From: Bacteroidetes bacterium 2013_40CM_41_45
GTDB lineage: Bacteria; Bacteroidota; Bacteroidia; AKYH767-A; 2013-40CM-41-45
Assembly: GCA_002215675.1 (NCBI GenBank)
Contig: NGFH01000011.1
Coordinates: 124,001 to 188,000 of the forward strand
Length of the DNA stretch: 64,000 bases
Reading direction: 5' to 3'
A program made the translations under genes and the position numbers. The notes under the pieces are model-generated. The model did not search any database. It worked only from the letters and a program-made list of their open reading frames with translations, and was not told the origin of the DNA. Shown piece by piece: positions 46,679 to 56,860 of the stretch (its first letter is position 1; each line of letters opens with the position of its first letter).

Positions 46679-47659
46679 TCACTCTGAATAAATCACTTGC
46701 AACAAAGTTTGACCAACTGCTTTCAGTGTATTGGCATCAATGATGCTCATATTATCGGCATGAGTATGGTGGTAGCTGCCAAAACCCGATTTGGTGGCTG
46801 AGTCTTGTTGAATAATATCTATACAGGGAATGTTGGCTATTGTGTTGATGTAATAATGGTCATCTGTAACATAGCCGCCATCACGAAAAAGGAAATAATC
46901 AGAGTAACCTATTTGATTCGCTGTGTTCCAGACCTTCGTCACAACCGATGCAGCGTAATGCATAGAGTAGCGTTCCTGTAAAAATGTTGCACTCTTTGCA
47001 CCGACCATATCCAGCAGGATGCCGTATTCCGCATAATAGTTTGGAACGTGCGGATTCTTTGCCCAGTATTGAGTGCCCAATGCATATGTGTCTTCCTTTC
47101 TCTGCATCGGGCCTTCATTAGGTTGTCCGTAATCTTCCATATCGAGCATGATAATATCTATGCCGATGGCTGGTTTGCTTTCTTTCAGATGCCGGGCAAT
47201 CTCCATAAGAACGGCAACACCGCTGGCCCCATCACTGGCTCCGTCAAACGGTTCATTTTTTCTTGCTGTGTCCGAATCGCTCCACGGGCGGGTATCCCAA
47301 TGTGCGCAGAGCAAAACCCGTCTCTTCTGCTGCGGATTGAACTGAGCAATGATATTTTTACATTCTATTTTTTTCTCGTCAAATGTGGTTACGATTCCCT
47401 TCTGAACAATCACACCGTCGGCATATTTGCTTAATTGAGCTGTGAGATATTTTTCACAATCGGCATGGGCTTTTGTAAGCGGAATCCTGGGGCCGAAATC
47501 AACCTGATCTTTTACACAGGCATATGCTGTATCAGCGTTGAATGTGGGAACAACAATAACGCGTTCAGGTTTTGTTTCAACAGGTGTTTCCTTCTTCGGC
47601 TCATGCGTGCAGGAGAAAAGAAATAACAGAAGAATAAAAGTAATAAAGCGAAAATGCAT
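46679..47659 (-). CDS. M28-family enzyme, probable glutaminyl-peptide cyclotransferase (lipoprotein)
   Basis: A 326-residue lipoprotein (LLLFLFSC, Cys at about 17). It has an M28 zinc fold of the type II glutaminyl cyclase kind rather than an aminopeptidase: LLCAHWDTRPWSD, PFDGASDGASGVAVLMEIAR (zinc Asp), DIIMLDMEDYGQP (Glu), and YHHTHADNMSIID (zinc His). Such enzymes convert N-terminal Gln of exported proteins to pyroglutamate in the Bacteroidota periplasm. The window's own exported proteins nearly all have Gln as the predicted +1 residue. A simple M28 aminopeptidase is the alternative. Cotranscribed with DUF3109 (20-base gap or overlap). Confidence 0.82.
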   Translation of the reverse strand: MHFRFITFILLLFLFSCTHEPKKETPVETKPERVIVVPTFNADTAYACVKDQVDFGPRIPLTKAHADCEKYLTAQLSKYADGVIVQKGIVTTFDEKKIECKNIIAQFNPQQKRRVLLCAHWDTRPWSDSDTARKNEPFDGASDGASGVAVLMEIARHLKESKPAIGIDIIMLDMEDYGQPNEGPMQRKEDTYALGTQYWAKNPHVPNYYAEYGILLDMVGAKSATFLQERYSMHYAASVVTKVWNTANQIGYSDYFLFRDGGYVTDDHYYINTIANIPCIDIIQQDSATKSGFGSYHHTHADNMSIIDANTLKAVGQTLLQVIYSE

Positions 47660-47753
47660 GCGGGTAAAAATATGAAAGAGAGTTACAGCGTAAGAAAGTA
47701 AATGATAATAGAAAAACTGTGAAGCTAAATTTTCTATAGTGAGAGACTACATG

Positions 47754-49229
47754 TTAATTCCTGCCCCAACTTGTACCGTCTTTCTCATCTTTGATAGCGT
47801 AATTCAGTTTCAGAAGCTCTGCCCTTATTTTATCAGATAAGGCGAAATCTTTCTTCGCTTTTGCCTCTGCACGCAGAGAAAGAAGCAATTCCATCAGCTG
47901 ACTAACATCTTCTCCTGAAGCCGCTGACTTTTCATATCTCATTCCCAGTATTTCAAAAAGGAAAACATCAAAAAGGTTTTTCAGCTCTTTCAGGTCATCT
48001 GCGGTAATGGTTTCCGTTCCAGCATAAACAGAGTTGATGATTCTGCCCGCTTCAAACAAATGAGAAATTACAATGGCAGTGTTCAAATCGTCATTGAGGG
48101 CATCATAGCATTTTTGTCTAAGCACTTTTATATCGCTCGTGGATGAAGCTGATGTTTTTAATTTTCCAATAAGGTCGTAGCTTTCGGTCAAGCGCTTGTA
48201 TGCTTTCTCAGCCGCCTGCAGCGCCTCATTGGAAAAATCAAGTGTGCTGCGGTAATGCGCCTGCAAAATGTAAAATCGCACCGTCATAGGGGAATAGGCC
48301 TGCTTCAATAATGTGCCGGTAAAGAGCTGTTCAAGGGTAATGAAGTTATCCAGGCTCTTTCCCATTTTCTGCCCGTTCACCGTTACCATGTTGTTATGAA
48401 TCCAGTAACGGACGGGTGGTTTTCCGCATGCGCCTTTTGATTGTGCAATTTCACTTTCATGGTGGGGGAAAAGCAAGTCCATTCCGCCCCCGTGAATGTC
48501 AAATGTTTCGCCCAGATATTTTGTGCTCATGGCCGAACATTCAATGTGCCATCCGGGAAACCCTTCGCTCCAGGGAGAGGGCCAGTGCATGATGTGTTCG
48601 GGCGAAGCCTTTTTCCATAAAGCAAAGTCCTCCTTGTTTCTTTTTTCTTCCTGTCCTTCCAGCACACGCCTTTCATTGCCGGCACCTGCAATCAGCTCTT
48701 CAATAACCCGGCCCGACAGTTCGCCATACGAATTTGATTTGCTGTACTTAATGACATCGAAATAAACCGAGCCGTTCACAACATAAGCGAAACCGTTGGC
48801 AATGATTTTTTCAATCATGGCAATCTGCTCATAGATATGCCCTGAAGCACGCGGTTCAATAGATGGATGAAGAATATTGAGCTGGTCGTATTTTTCCTGG
48901 AAACTGTTGGCATACATCTGCGCTACCTCCATTGGCTCCAGTTTTTCAAGCCGTGCTTTGCGCTGGATGCGGTCTTCTCCGGTGCCTTCTACTTCATCAG
49001 TGAGGTGTCCCACATCGGTGATGTTACGCACATACCGGACTTTGTAACCCAGGTGCGTCAGGTAGCGGAACACCACATCAAACGTAATATACGGGCGAGC
49101 GTGCCCGAGGTGAGGCTCTCCATAAACAGTAGGCCCGCAAACATACATTCCCACAAAAGGAGGATTGAGCGGAATAAATTTTTCTTTTTTTCGGCTTAAA
49201 GAGTTGTAAAAAAATAATTCCTGGTTCAT
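47754..49229 (-). CDS. cysS: Cysteinyl-tRNA synthetase
   Basis: Class I synthetase of 491 residues charging tRNA-Cys. Visible features are the zinc Cys and HIGH-like motif in [35 protein letters not shown], the [18 protein letters not shown] zinc/substrate segment, and the KMSKS motif as [14 protein letters not shown]. The C-terminal DALR-like helices end in [20 protein letters not shown]. Lies 12 bases after the threonine dehydrogenase gene on the same strand. Confidence 0.96.
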   Translation of the reverse strand: MNQELFFYNSLSRKKEKFIPLNPPFVGMYVCGPTVYGEPHLGHARPYITFDVVFRYLTHLGYKVRYVRNITDVGHLTDEVEGTGEDRIQRKARLEKLEPMEVAQMYANSFQEKYDQLNILHPSIEPRASGHIYEQIAMIEKIIANGFAYVVNGSVYFDVIKYSKSNSYGELSGRVIEELIAGAGNERRVLEGQEEKRNKEDFALWKKASPEHIMHWPSPWSEGFPGWHIECSAMSTKYLGETFDIHGGGMDLLFPHHESEIAQSKGACGKPPVRYWIHNNMVTVNGQKMGKSLDNFITLEQLFTGTLLKQAYSPMTVRFYILQAHYRSTLDFSNEALQAAEKAYKRLTESYDLIGKLKTSASSTSDIKVLRQKCYDALNDDLNTAIVISHLFEAGRIINSVYAGTETITADDLKELKNLFDVFLFEILGMRYEKSAASGEDVSQLMELLLSLRAEAKAKKDFALSDKIRAELLKLNYAIKDEKDGTSWGRN

Positions 49230-49241
49230 ACTTTAGTAAAA

Positions 49242-50183
49242 TTATTGAATGTGCCAGAGCATATCTTCTACAATGTCTGCAAGATTATAGGTATGACTCC
49301 AGTGCCAGTCGCTGCGGGCTGCGCTGTCGTCAATGGAAGCGGGCCATGATGAAGCGTACTTTTGCCGGATGTCGGGCTTGTAGGTACAAACGAAATCTGG
49401 CAGGTGTTTCTTAATTTCCTTCACCAGCTCGGAAGGCGAAAAACTTATGGCGGCAATGTTGTAGCTTGAACGCACTTTTACATTTCCAAAATCGGCATTC
49501 ATGAGTTCAACAGTGGCACGTACGGCATCGGGCATGTACATCATAGGTAAAACGGTATCTTCTGCAAGATAGCATTCATACTTGTTATTTTTTCTGGCTT
49601 CGTGAAAAATATGTACGGCATAATCTGTTGTGCCGCCACCCGGCTGTGATTTATAACTGATAAGCCCGGGATAACGCAGGCTGCGGACATCCACTCCAAA
49701 CTTTTGAAAATAATATTCGCACCATAATTCTCCTGCAAGCTTGCTGATACCATAAACTGTTGACGGATCCATATATGGAAACTGTGGAGTGTTGATTCTT
49801 GGGGTGCCCGGGCCGAACACCGCTATTGAACTGGGCCAGAATAGTTTTATTTTTCTTTCCCTGCAAATGTCAAGCAGGTTAAAAAGGCCGTCCATGTTCA
49901 GCCGCCAGGCAGCTTTCACGCTTTGCTCAGCCGTTGCAGAAAGAATGGCCGCAAGCAGGTACACTTCGGTCACTTTATATTTACGTACAATCTCCAGCAC
50001 GGAGTTCCCCTGCAACACATCCAGCGATTCATAAGGGCCATCGCTGCCTGTATTATTTACGGGAGGATGAATATCGGAAGCTACCACATGTTCGTTGCCG
50101 TATATTTTTCGCAACTCTTCAACCAGCTCCGTTCCAATCTGTCCCGAAGAACCGATGACCAGGATTTGCTTTTGTTTTTTCAT
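49242..50183 (-). CDS. SDR-type L-threonine 3-dehydrogenase / NAD-dependent epimerase
   Basis: A 313-residue extended short-chain dehydrogenase. N-terminal NAD motif ILVIGSSGQIGTELVEEL; catalytic YGISKLAGELWCEYYF (Tyr and Lys); FWPSSIAVFGPGTPR and the typical RYPGLISYKSQPGGGTTDYA, which are hallmarks of the SDR-type threonine dehydrogenase that makes 2-amino-3-ketobutyrate. The matching 2-amino-3-ketobutyrate CoA ligase is not nearby. A -7 element lies just upstream; cysS follows. Confidence 0.9.
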   Translation of the reverse strand: MKKQKQILVIGSSGQIGTELVEELRKIYGNEHVVASDIHPPVNNTGSDGPYESLDVLQGNSVLEIVRKYKVTEVYLLAAILSATAEQSVKAAWRLNMDGLFNLLDICRERKIKLFWPSSIAVFGPGTPRINTPQFPYMDPSTVYGISKLAGELWCEYYFQKFGVDVRSLRYPGLISYKSQPGGGTTDYAVHIFHEARKNNKYECYLAEDTVLPMMYMPDAVRATVELMNADFGNVKVRSSYNIAAISFSPSELVKEIKKHLPDFVCTYKPDIRQKYASSWPASIDDSAARSDWHWSHTYNLADIVEDMLWHIQ

Positions 50184-50194
50184 TTAAAGGGAGG

Positions 50195-50202
50195 CAAATG
50201 TA
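50195..50202 (-). promoter_or_regulatory. -7 element before the threonine dehydrogenase gene
   Basis: Minus-strand TACATTTG, an exact TAnnTTTG match, 11 bases before the ATG and identical to the lysS element. No TTTG at -33. Confidence 0.45.
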
Positions 50203-50314
50203 AAAGGAAAAGGAATATACATAAGCCCGGAAATATGACCGGAATAAATACATTTGGGCTCTGTAGCGGAAATATTTTTCAATGGATGCACAAACATGTC
50301 TCATACCCTAATTC

Positions 50315-53300
50315 ATGAATAGATTCATTGATAAAATAATTAAACCGCCTGTACCTTTTTATAACATAATTTTTCTGCCGCTGTTTTATGCGCTCTCGGC
50401 GGTATATTATGCGGGAACCAGGGCAGACCATTCCCTTTCATCTGTCGCATCAAGGTATATCGGAATCGCTACGCTTGACAATATTGATATTACTGCCCGT
50501 GTATCCCTGTTTTATTTATCAGTAATATTATTCGCTATAGCTTTTTCCTTGCTTTTTGTATTTATAAATCGACTGGTTGAAAAAAAAATCATATCGCCTA
50601 ATGAGCTTCTTATCCTGAATATTACTTCATTCTGCGGAGTGGTCTTTCTCTATACACGGCTCTTCGGAACAGAAATCTATCCGGGGCTCAGGATGCTTGC
50701 AGTTATTCATATCGCTTTGTTTTTATGCGTTGCAATAAGAAATATCTTTCTAAAAAAACCGGAAATCAACCTGCATTTTTTTTCCTGGATGGTGATTATA
50801 TCGTTCTGTTTTTTATTTGCTGTAAAAAAATTCTCTGCACTCCTCGGTTCCCGCGTAGATTTTTCTTTCACGCTCCTCATGGGGCTTAGCTTAACGGTGC
50901 TTTTAGTATTTCTGCGGAAACAGCTTTTCTCAACTGAGCCAATAATAAATCCCAATCCTATTACGCGAATCCTTGAACCGCTGGTGTGGCTGCCCCTTCT
51001 TTCTGTTATTTCGGATGAAATATATTTAATACTTAACCAGAGAGGAGTGTTTAACATTTCTCCCCTATCTGTTTTTGCGGTGCTTTTTCTACTGGTCGTA
51101 ATATTCACCTTCCTGCGAAAAAGAAATTTGTATGAACCAGGCACTGAAGAAATTCTTTCCCGCAGGTATTTCCCTGTTCTTATAGCCGGCCTTTCTGCTT
51201 TTTCCTTTTATACACCGGTTCAAAACGCCACAAGTGAAATGTTTGAGATTGCCAATGGTGTTTTGCCTGTGCAGCAGCTTTATGAGTTCGGCAAAATTCC
51301 TTTGGTGGATACTTTTTCTTCTCATATGCTTTCGGATTCTTTCTTGATGTTTCTTTACTCGGTATTTAATGGGGACAACAACCTTTGCTTTTCCTGTTAT
51401 GATTTTATATTCAGTATTTTATTTTCTGTCATTGTCTACTATGCGGTAAGGAAACTGACTGGCAGCAGTTATTGGGCTTTTTTCATTGCGTTGTTTTATC
51501 CTTATGCAGAACATCTTATTCCTTCATACGTAAGTTTTGCACTGGTCCCATTGCTTGTGTTGATAAATTCTGGGGGTAAAAAAAGTACTTCAAATTACTT
51601 GCTGTTATTTTTTATCGCGGTGTTCCTGATAATATGGAGAATTGACCTGGGATATGCCAACGCATTTGCCATGCTCGCTGCTGTGCTTCTTCTCTTTGCC
51701 GGAGATAAGCAGGTAATAAATCGCAAGGCATTTTTCAAGGCATTCCTTTGGGTTTTAAGTGCGGCAGCCATTCTTATGCTTTTTCTTTTCCTGATTAAAG
51801 GAAAAAATATTTTATACAATATTCAATCAGCGCTTGATTATTTTTCGTCCGCGCAATCATACGGCAGTAAAGACCTCGCCTCCAGGTATGATGTAATCTT
51901 TTATTCTCTTCATTATTTTTTCCCTGTACTTATATTAGCTGCAACGGGGTATGCAGTATTTAAATTTTTTACATCAGATAGCGCAAAAACTAAAATGCTC
52001 TGTATAGCGCTGTGTTATCTTTCGGTATTTTATTTTTTGAATTTTCAACGTGGGTTAGTTCGTCACGGATTGCAGGAGTTATGGGACATTCCCGTCACTT
52101 CATTCGCTTTTCTCATTTTCATGATAGCTGCTTTAATATTTTTTGAAAAGAAAAATCTCACGTATTCATTTGTAGCAACAACCGCGTTAATGACACTCCT
52201 TATCAGTCGCTACAAATTCCCGGAAGAAGAATTGAAAAAAGGCGGAGTCTATAACAGTGTTTACGAGAGGATAAAACACTTCCCTGCCGTTGAACCATCG
52301 AAGGAAAAGATAAACCGAATGACAGGGGCAGAAAATTTTGCGGCCGTTAATTATCCGGAGATAGAAAATTTCATGAATAAAAATTTTTTGCAGAGCGAAT
52401 CATTTGCAGACTTCAGCAATACCCCCATGCTTTATTATTACCTGCACCGGAAATCACCACACTTTTTCTCGCAAAGCCCTATATCATATCACAGTGAAAA
52501 GCTTCAGATGAAATGGATTAAGGAAATAGAACAGGCGAACTCAAAAGTGATTTTATTCTCATCTTACCCTGAAACATGGTATGATATCACCGATGGAGTG
52601 CCGAACCCACTGAGGCATTATATTATTGCCGAATATTTATTCAGCCATTACCATCCCGGGTATATTCTGAACGACAAAACAGTATGGCTTAGAAATGATG
52701 TTAATATTCAGTCTAACAATATAGATACGGTTTATTCGGCTGCGGATATAAAGACTTATACGCTTGCTGACGCTTTCATAAAAGATGGTGCTTTTGTTAC
52801 GGGAAATAATGCTCCGTCTCTTTTCATTAATACTATTTCAATTGATGCGGAGAAAGAAAAAAAATATTTTCTGGCCATGAATGCAGAAAACCTGGTTCCC
52901 GGTGAAGAGAAAATTTATTTTTATTACAACGATAGTACAGTGCCAGGAAAAGAATCGAAGTGGAAATATTCATCAGGAGGCAACATGGTGTTTAGTATTA
53001 TTCCTGTTTCTCCCGGGGAAAAAATTACAGGCATCCGGTTTTCGCTTACAAAGAATTCGCAATTCATCCCTCAAAGGCTGGATGTGGTACAATGTGACTA
53101 CGTCCCCGATTATTATTCTACAGCCTTCCGCGACTTTGACCTGAAGCAGCTTGCGTATGTATGGGGCAACAAGGACGTAAGGTTTAAAAAATCAAAGCAT
53201 GAGGTTTTGAGAGAGGTAAGCAATAACCGTGAAACAATTGCAAATTATTATGAGAAGAAATTTTTGTTCAGCCCTGTTGCTAAAAGTGACACGGGATGTT

Positions 53301-53542
53301 ATGTCATTATGCGCGCAAGAAAAAAGACAGATGACAAAACAGATATAGTGATGAATTACGGGGAAGGCAACAAAAAGTCAGGCGGATTTTCTTTTAATAT
53401 ACCAACCAGGGGAGCTGTAAATTATGTGATACGTGTAAGTACACAATATAACTGGTATAACAGGGCAAACAACTGGATTACTGTTTATCCGATGGGAGGT
53501 GACGTTGAAATAGAAAAGATTCAAATTATATCCGCAGATTAA
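50315..53542 (+). CDS. Very large membrane protein, probable GT-C glycosyltransferase-like
   Basis: A 1075-residue protein. The first ~620 residues hold many hydrophobic helices (roughly 15 or more). Between them is the loop FEIANGVLPVQQLYEFGKIP, then LVDTFSSHMLSDSFLMFLYS, which resembles acidic-loop regions of GT-C enzymes. The last ~430 residues are soluble and largely beta (for example KKYFLAMNAENLVPGEEKIY), perhaps a carbohydrate-binding or catalytic periplasmic domain. No named family recognised. First gene of a rightward set with a GT9 and a methyltransferase, so a role in building a surface glycan is likely. Confidence 0.75.
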   Translation: MNRFIDKIIKPPVPFYNIIFLPLFYALSAVYYAGTRADHSLSSVASRYIGIATLDNIDITARVSLFYLSVILFAIAFSLLFVFINRLVEKKIISPNELLILNITSFCGVVFLYTRLFGTEIYPGLRMLAVIHIALFLCVAIRNIFLKKPEINLHFFSWMVIISFCFLFAVKKFSALLGSRVDFSFTLLMGLSLTVLLVFLRKQLFSTEPIINPNPITRILEPLVWLPLLSVISDEIYLILNQRGVFNISPLSVFAVLFLLVVIFTFLRKRNLYEPGTEEILSRRYFPVLIAGLSAFSFYTPVQNATSEMFEIANGVLPVQQLYEFGKIPLVDTFSSHMLSDSFLMFLYSVFNGDNNLCFSCYDFIFSILFSVIVYYAVRKLTGSSYWAFFIALFYPYAEHLIPSYVSFALVPLLVLINSGGKKSTSNYLLLFFIAVFLIIWRIDLGYANAFAMLAAVLLLFAGDKQVINRKAFFKAFLWVLSAAAILMLFLFLIKGKNILYNIQSALDYFSSAQSYGSKDLASRYDVIFYSLHYFFPVLILAATGYAVFKFFTSDSAKTKMLCIALCYLSVFYFLNFQRGLVRHGLQELWDIPVTSFAFLIFMIAALIFFEKKNLTYSFVATTALMTLLISRYKFPEEELKKGGVYNSVYERIKHFPAVEPSKEKINRMTGAENFAAVNYPEIENFMNKNFLQSESFADFSNTPMLYYYLHRKSPHFFSQSPISYHSEKLQMKWIKEIEQANSKVILFSSYPETWYDITDGVPNPLRHYIIAEYLFSHYHPGYILNDKTVWLRNDVNIQSNNIDTVYSAADIKTYTLADAFIKDGAFVTGNNAPSLFINTISIDAEKEKKYFLAMNAENLVPGEEKIYFYYNDSTVPGKESKWKYSSGGNMVFSIIPVSPGEKITGIRFSLTKNSQFIPQRLDVVQCDYVPDYYSTAFRDFDLKQLAYVWGNKDVRFKKSKHEVLREVSNNRETIANYYEKKFLFSPVAKSDTGCYVIMRARKKTDDKTDIVMNYGEGNKKSGGFSFNIPTRGAVNYVIRVSTQYNWYNRANNWITVYPMGGDVEIEKIQIISAD

Positions 53543-53548
53543 ATTCCA

Positions 53549-54805
53549 TTGCGAACGAAAAATAAAATAAAGGTTGATAAAATTGCAGGCACTCCGCTTG
53601 TTTTTTTGTTTAACCTGATGGCAAGATTCTTAGGCGCTCTGCTACGGATAGACCATTCACTTTCGAGGCCCCCCGCAACAATAGCCGTGTGTAAATTTAT
53701 GGGGATGGGAAGCATTATTCAGTCGTTGCCGTTACTTACTACGCTGAAAAAAAATTTCCCGGCTGCGCATATCATTTATGTTTCTACTGAAAAAAATAAA
53801 GAGCTTCTTACACTTCTTTCAGCGGCAGATGAGATTGTAACCGTTGATGACGGCAGTCCTTTCAAACTATTTTTCTCAACCATAAGCCTGCTGTTCCGAT
53901 TGTGGAAAAGAAGAATTGATATTTACATCGACCTTGAAACCTATTCCTATTTCAGCACGCTGATTGCCACAATGAGTTGTTCGCGCAACCGCTTTGGATT
54001 TTACCGGCAGGACGCAGGCGTGCGGCTTGGTGTATACACGCACATGATGTATTTCAATATAAAAGCACCGGTTTCGGAGGCATATTTGCAAATGGCCCGC
54101 CTTACCGGTTGTCGCGAAACAATGAATGAATTCCCCCAAATCAGCGTTGCGGATTCAGTTAAAAAATCATTTTATGGTAAGCTAAAAAATGCTTCCGGGC
54201 CCCCAATCATTGTTGTAAACCCCAACGCATCGGACCTGAGAATAGAAAGGAGATGGAACAGCGAATCGTATGCAAAAGTTATCACTTTGCTTGCGGAAAA
54301 ATACCGTCAGTCGGTTTTTGCTCTCACGGGGTCTGCTTCAGAAGCAGCATGGGTAAATGAAATAGAAAATAAGATTGATGCCGGAGCAAAAAACCAAATT
54401 ATGAACATTGCCGGAAAAATTTCTTTACCCGAACTTTTTGCCGCAATTCACGAAGCCCAACTTGTTATCACCAATGATTCGGGGCCTATGCATATTGCGT
54501 ATGCCATGCAAAAACCGGTGGTGGCGCTGTTTGGCCCATGTTCCCCCCAACAATATGGGGTTAATCCCAATGGAATAGTTATTTATAAAAATATTTATTG
54601 CAGCCCGTGCGTGCACGATTTTATTATTCCGCCATGCAAAGGCGACAACCAATGCATGAAATTAATTTCGGTAAGCGAAGTAGTAAACGCTTGCTGCCAT
54701 TTGCTGGACGGAAATTCCCCGGCATCGTACCCCGGCTCTTTTTCATCCATTATCTATAATGCTCTTCCTGAAAACTCCCCCTTAGGAATTGTAACCCGCA
54801 ACTGA
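53549..54805 (+). CDS. Glycosyltransferase family 9 (heptosyltransferase-like)
   Basis: A GT-B fold transferase of 418 residues, probably adding a sugar to a lipopolysaccharide-like core. Signature segments are TIAVCKFMGMGSIIQSLPLL, VVNPNASDLRIERRWNSESY and TNDSGPMHIAYAMQKPVVAL, then FGPCSPQQYG. A cysteine cluster CSPCVHDFIIPPCKGDNQCM near the end is common in this family. No ATG fits the full N-terminus; TTG at 53549 gives the listed start. An ATG near 53618 (MARFLGALLRID) would still leave the whole GT9 domain. Its TGA overlaps the ATG of the methyltransferase. Confidence 0.88.
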   Translation: MRTKNKIKVDKIAGTPLVFLFNLMARFLGALLRIDHSLSRPPATIAVCKFMGMGSIIQSLPLLTTLKKNFPAAHIIYVSTEKNKELLTLLSAADEIVTVDDGSPFKLFFSTISLLFRLWKRRIDIYIDLETYSYFSTLIATMSCSRNRFGFYRQDAGVRLGVYTHMMYFNIKAPVSEAYLQMARLTGCRETMNEFPQISVADSVKKSFYGKLKNASGPPIIVVNPNASDLRIERRWNSESYAKVITLLAEKYRQSVFALTGSASEAAWVNEIENKIDAGAKNQIMNIAGKISLPELFAAIHEAQLVITNDSGPMHIAYAMQKPVVALFGPCSPQQYGVNPNGIVIYKNIYCSPCVHDFIIPPCKGDNQCMKLISVSEVVNACCHLLDGNSPASYPGSFSSIIYNALPENSPLGIVTRN

Positions 54806-55692
54806 TGGAAAACCCGGTGTGCCATATTTGTGCGGGCAGGAATGCGAAGCTGTTTATGAAAAAAAACGGCAGCAGTTTTTTCCGCTGCCCCGATTGCAAG
54901 CTGGAATTTATTTTCCCTCAGCCCGATGATGCAACGCTGACAGAAATTTATTCCGGGAAATATTATGACGCATGGGGACTGCATATTGATTCGCAAACTG
55001 CCGAAAAATCCAAACGACTAACTTTTGAATACCGGCTTAACCTGGTGAAGAATATTTTAAACCGGGGTGACAAAATCCTCGACTGCGGTTGTGCCACCGG
55101 CTTTTTTCTTGACCTGGCAAAGCAAAAAGGATATACTCCATATGGAATTGAAATTTCTGATTATGCGGTACAGATTGCCAAAGAAAAGTTCGGAGACGAA
55201 AACGTTTTCAAAGGTAATTTGGAAGATGCATATTTTGTAGCAGGGCAGGCGGATATTTTCGATGCTGTTTTTATGACCGATTACCTGGAACACGTGAGAA
55301 ATCCCCGGCAAACAGTATCAGCGGCTTTCCGTTTTCTTAAGCCGGGCGGAATGCTGGTAATAACTACTCCCGATACTTCGTCTCTGTCTAAATCTTTCCT
55401 TGGTAAAAGCTGGATTCATTATAAAACAGAGCACCTGTTTTATTTTTCGAGAAAGAATATCGGTCGCCTCCTGGTGCAAACGCAATTTGCAGATGTAAAT
55501 TTTAAAAAAGGAATAAAATATTTTACACCCGAATATGTATTTCATCAGTTTAATGTTTACAGGCATCCGGTTTTTACTCCTCTCGCCAGGCTGTTCTATC
55601 GCATGGCTCCCGGAAGTTTAAGAAAAAAGATATTCAGCATTTCTACAGGCGAAATGCTTGTGCTGGCGAGGAAACCGGCATTAAAAAATTGA
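54805..55692 (+). CDS. Class I SAM-dependent methyltransferase
   Basis: A 295-residue methyltransferase. An N-terminal zinc-ribbon-like pair CHIC (residues 5-8) and CPDC (about 29-32) precedes the Rossmann core, with KILDCGCATGFFLDLAKQKG as SAM motif I and FLKPGGMLVITTPD as motif IV/V. Such zinc-ribbon methyltransferases are common in surface glycan clusters, methylating sugars. Translationally coupled to the GT9 gene (ATGA). Its end overlaps the convergent membrane-protein gene by 12 bases. Confidence 0.88.
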   Translation: MENPVCHICAGRNAKLFMKKNGSSFFRCPDCKLEFIFPQPDDATLTEIYSGKYYDAWGLHIDSQTAEKSKRLTFEYRLNLVKNILNRGDKILDCGCATGFFLDLAKQKGYTPYGIEISDYAVQIAKEKFGDENVFKGNLEDAYFVAGQADIFDAVFMTDYLEHVRNPRQTVSAAFRFLKPGGMLVITTPDTSSLSKSFLGKSWIHYKTEHLFYFSRKNIGRLLVQTQFADVNFKKGIKYFTPEYVFHQFNVYRHPVFTPLARLFYRMAPGSLRKKIFSISTGEMLVLARKPALKN

Positions 55693-56763
55693 GGACAGCA
55701 GTTGGAAAATGTAGGGAGGAAACGGAATGATATACTCCTGTCCGATATAGCACGAAGGGATAAAGAGATTGATGAGAATGAGAAGCCATAATCGTTTCGC
55801 AAATGCTGCACCCCACTTTTCTTTCATCGTGTAAGCGCTGAACAGGATTAAAGGGAAAGCAAGTCCCACAAGGCGCGATGTATCACTTGCAATGGTGAGC
55901 TGAAGAAGTGTTCCCCCGATAATGAGTATGGATGTAATTAAAAGAGAATTTCTTTTTTGTTTTCTCTCATTAATTAGTGCAAGAACGGGAAGCAGCCAGA
56001 ATAATTTAAACGCCTCGAAAAAGCCGAGTAAAAATAATTTCCTGGTGTTTTTTAATGTCCATGAAATATTATCAAGATTAAAGTAATAACCCATATCATA
56101 TTTTACATCGATACGGGTTGAAACATAAAAGCGAAAGAAAATATACGGTATCGAAATCAGTAATAAAATACCGATGGTTTCGAAATATTTTGTTTTAAAA
56201 GTGTTGCCATTCAGCAAAAATGCAATCCATGGAATAAGAAAAAAGATTATTTCGTGATTGAAAAAAGCAACGCCCGTAAGCGCAACGCCCAGCCATTTTT
56301 TATTCTTGTACATTATAATCAATACGATAAACACATATGTTGTAAGGTCAGTATAGCCCGGATAATGGAGAACAAATAAGATTGGAGTGGATAATGCCAT
56401 AAGAGCGCTGACTCCTAACGATTCAAGCGGATTTAAACCGTTTTTTCTGCTAAGCAGGTAGACGAGGCACAAAAACAAAAGCGCAACAACCAGCATGAAC
56501 CAGATAAAATTAGCACCACGCAGGAAGAGAAAGTATCCAAGCACAGGTGAGAGAATCCGGTATTGTAACGCTATATCAGGCGAAAGCTTCCATGGCATTT
56601 CTGACATCTTGCAGAATGTTTCTCCATGAAAAATGGGCTCCCAAATGGGTGCGCCATAAAGAACTGCAATTAGCAAAAGCACGAAACACGATAATAAGGC
56701 AGTAAAAAACTTTCCGAGTAAAGCTTCGCTTTGTTCAAGGATTGACCCGATGCCTTTTTTCAT
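55681..56763 (-). CDS. Polytopic membrane protein, unknown
   Basis: A 360-residue protein with about ten transmembrane helices. A loop near residue 50 has EPIFHGETFCKMSEMPWKLS; another has HYPGYTDLTTYVFIVLIIMY. The arrangement recalls polysaccharide-polymerase or GT-C-like proteins, but no family motif is clear. It faces the methyltransferase gene and is divergent from porZ (start codons about 100 bases apart). Probably part of the same glycan functions. Confidence 0.7.
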   Translation of the reverse strand: MKKGIGSILEQSEALLGKFFTALLSCFVLLLIAVLYGAPIWEPIFHGETFCKMSEMPWKLSPDIALQYRILSPVLGYFLFLRGANFIWFMLVVALLFLCLVYLLSRKNGLNPLESLGVSALMALSTPILFVLHYPGYTDLTTYVFIVLIIMYKNKKWLGVALTGVAFFNHEIIFFLIPWIAFLLNGNTFKTKYFETIGILLLISIPYIFFRFYVSTRIDVKYDMGYYFNLDNISWTLKNTRKLFLLGFFEAFKLFWLLPVLALINERKQKRNSLLITSILIIGGTLLQLTIASDTSRLVGLAFPLILFSAYTMKEKWGAAFAKRLWLLILINLFIPSCYIGQEYIIPFPPYIFQLLSSIF

Positions 56764-56820
56764 TTTAATCCCTGAATTCTTATAATATTTTTTGCAAAAT
56801 AACGTTATTGAACAGATTGC

Positions 56821-56852
56821 TTGTTTTACACCTGCCTTTATTAATACTTTTG
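56821..56852 (+). promoter_or_regulatory. Bacteroidota promoter of porZ
   Basis: TTG at 56821-56823, 21 bases, then TACTTTTG (56845-56852), an exact TAnnTTTG. The ATG follows 8 bases after the element, so the leader would be very short. Confidence 0.55.
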
Positions 56853-56860
56853 AAAAATAT

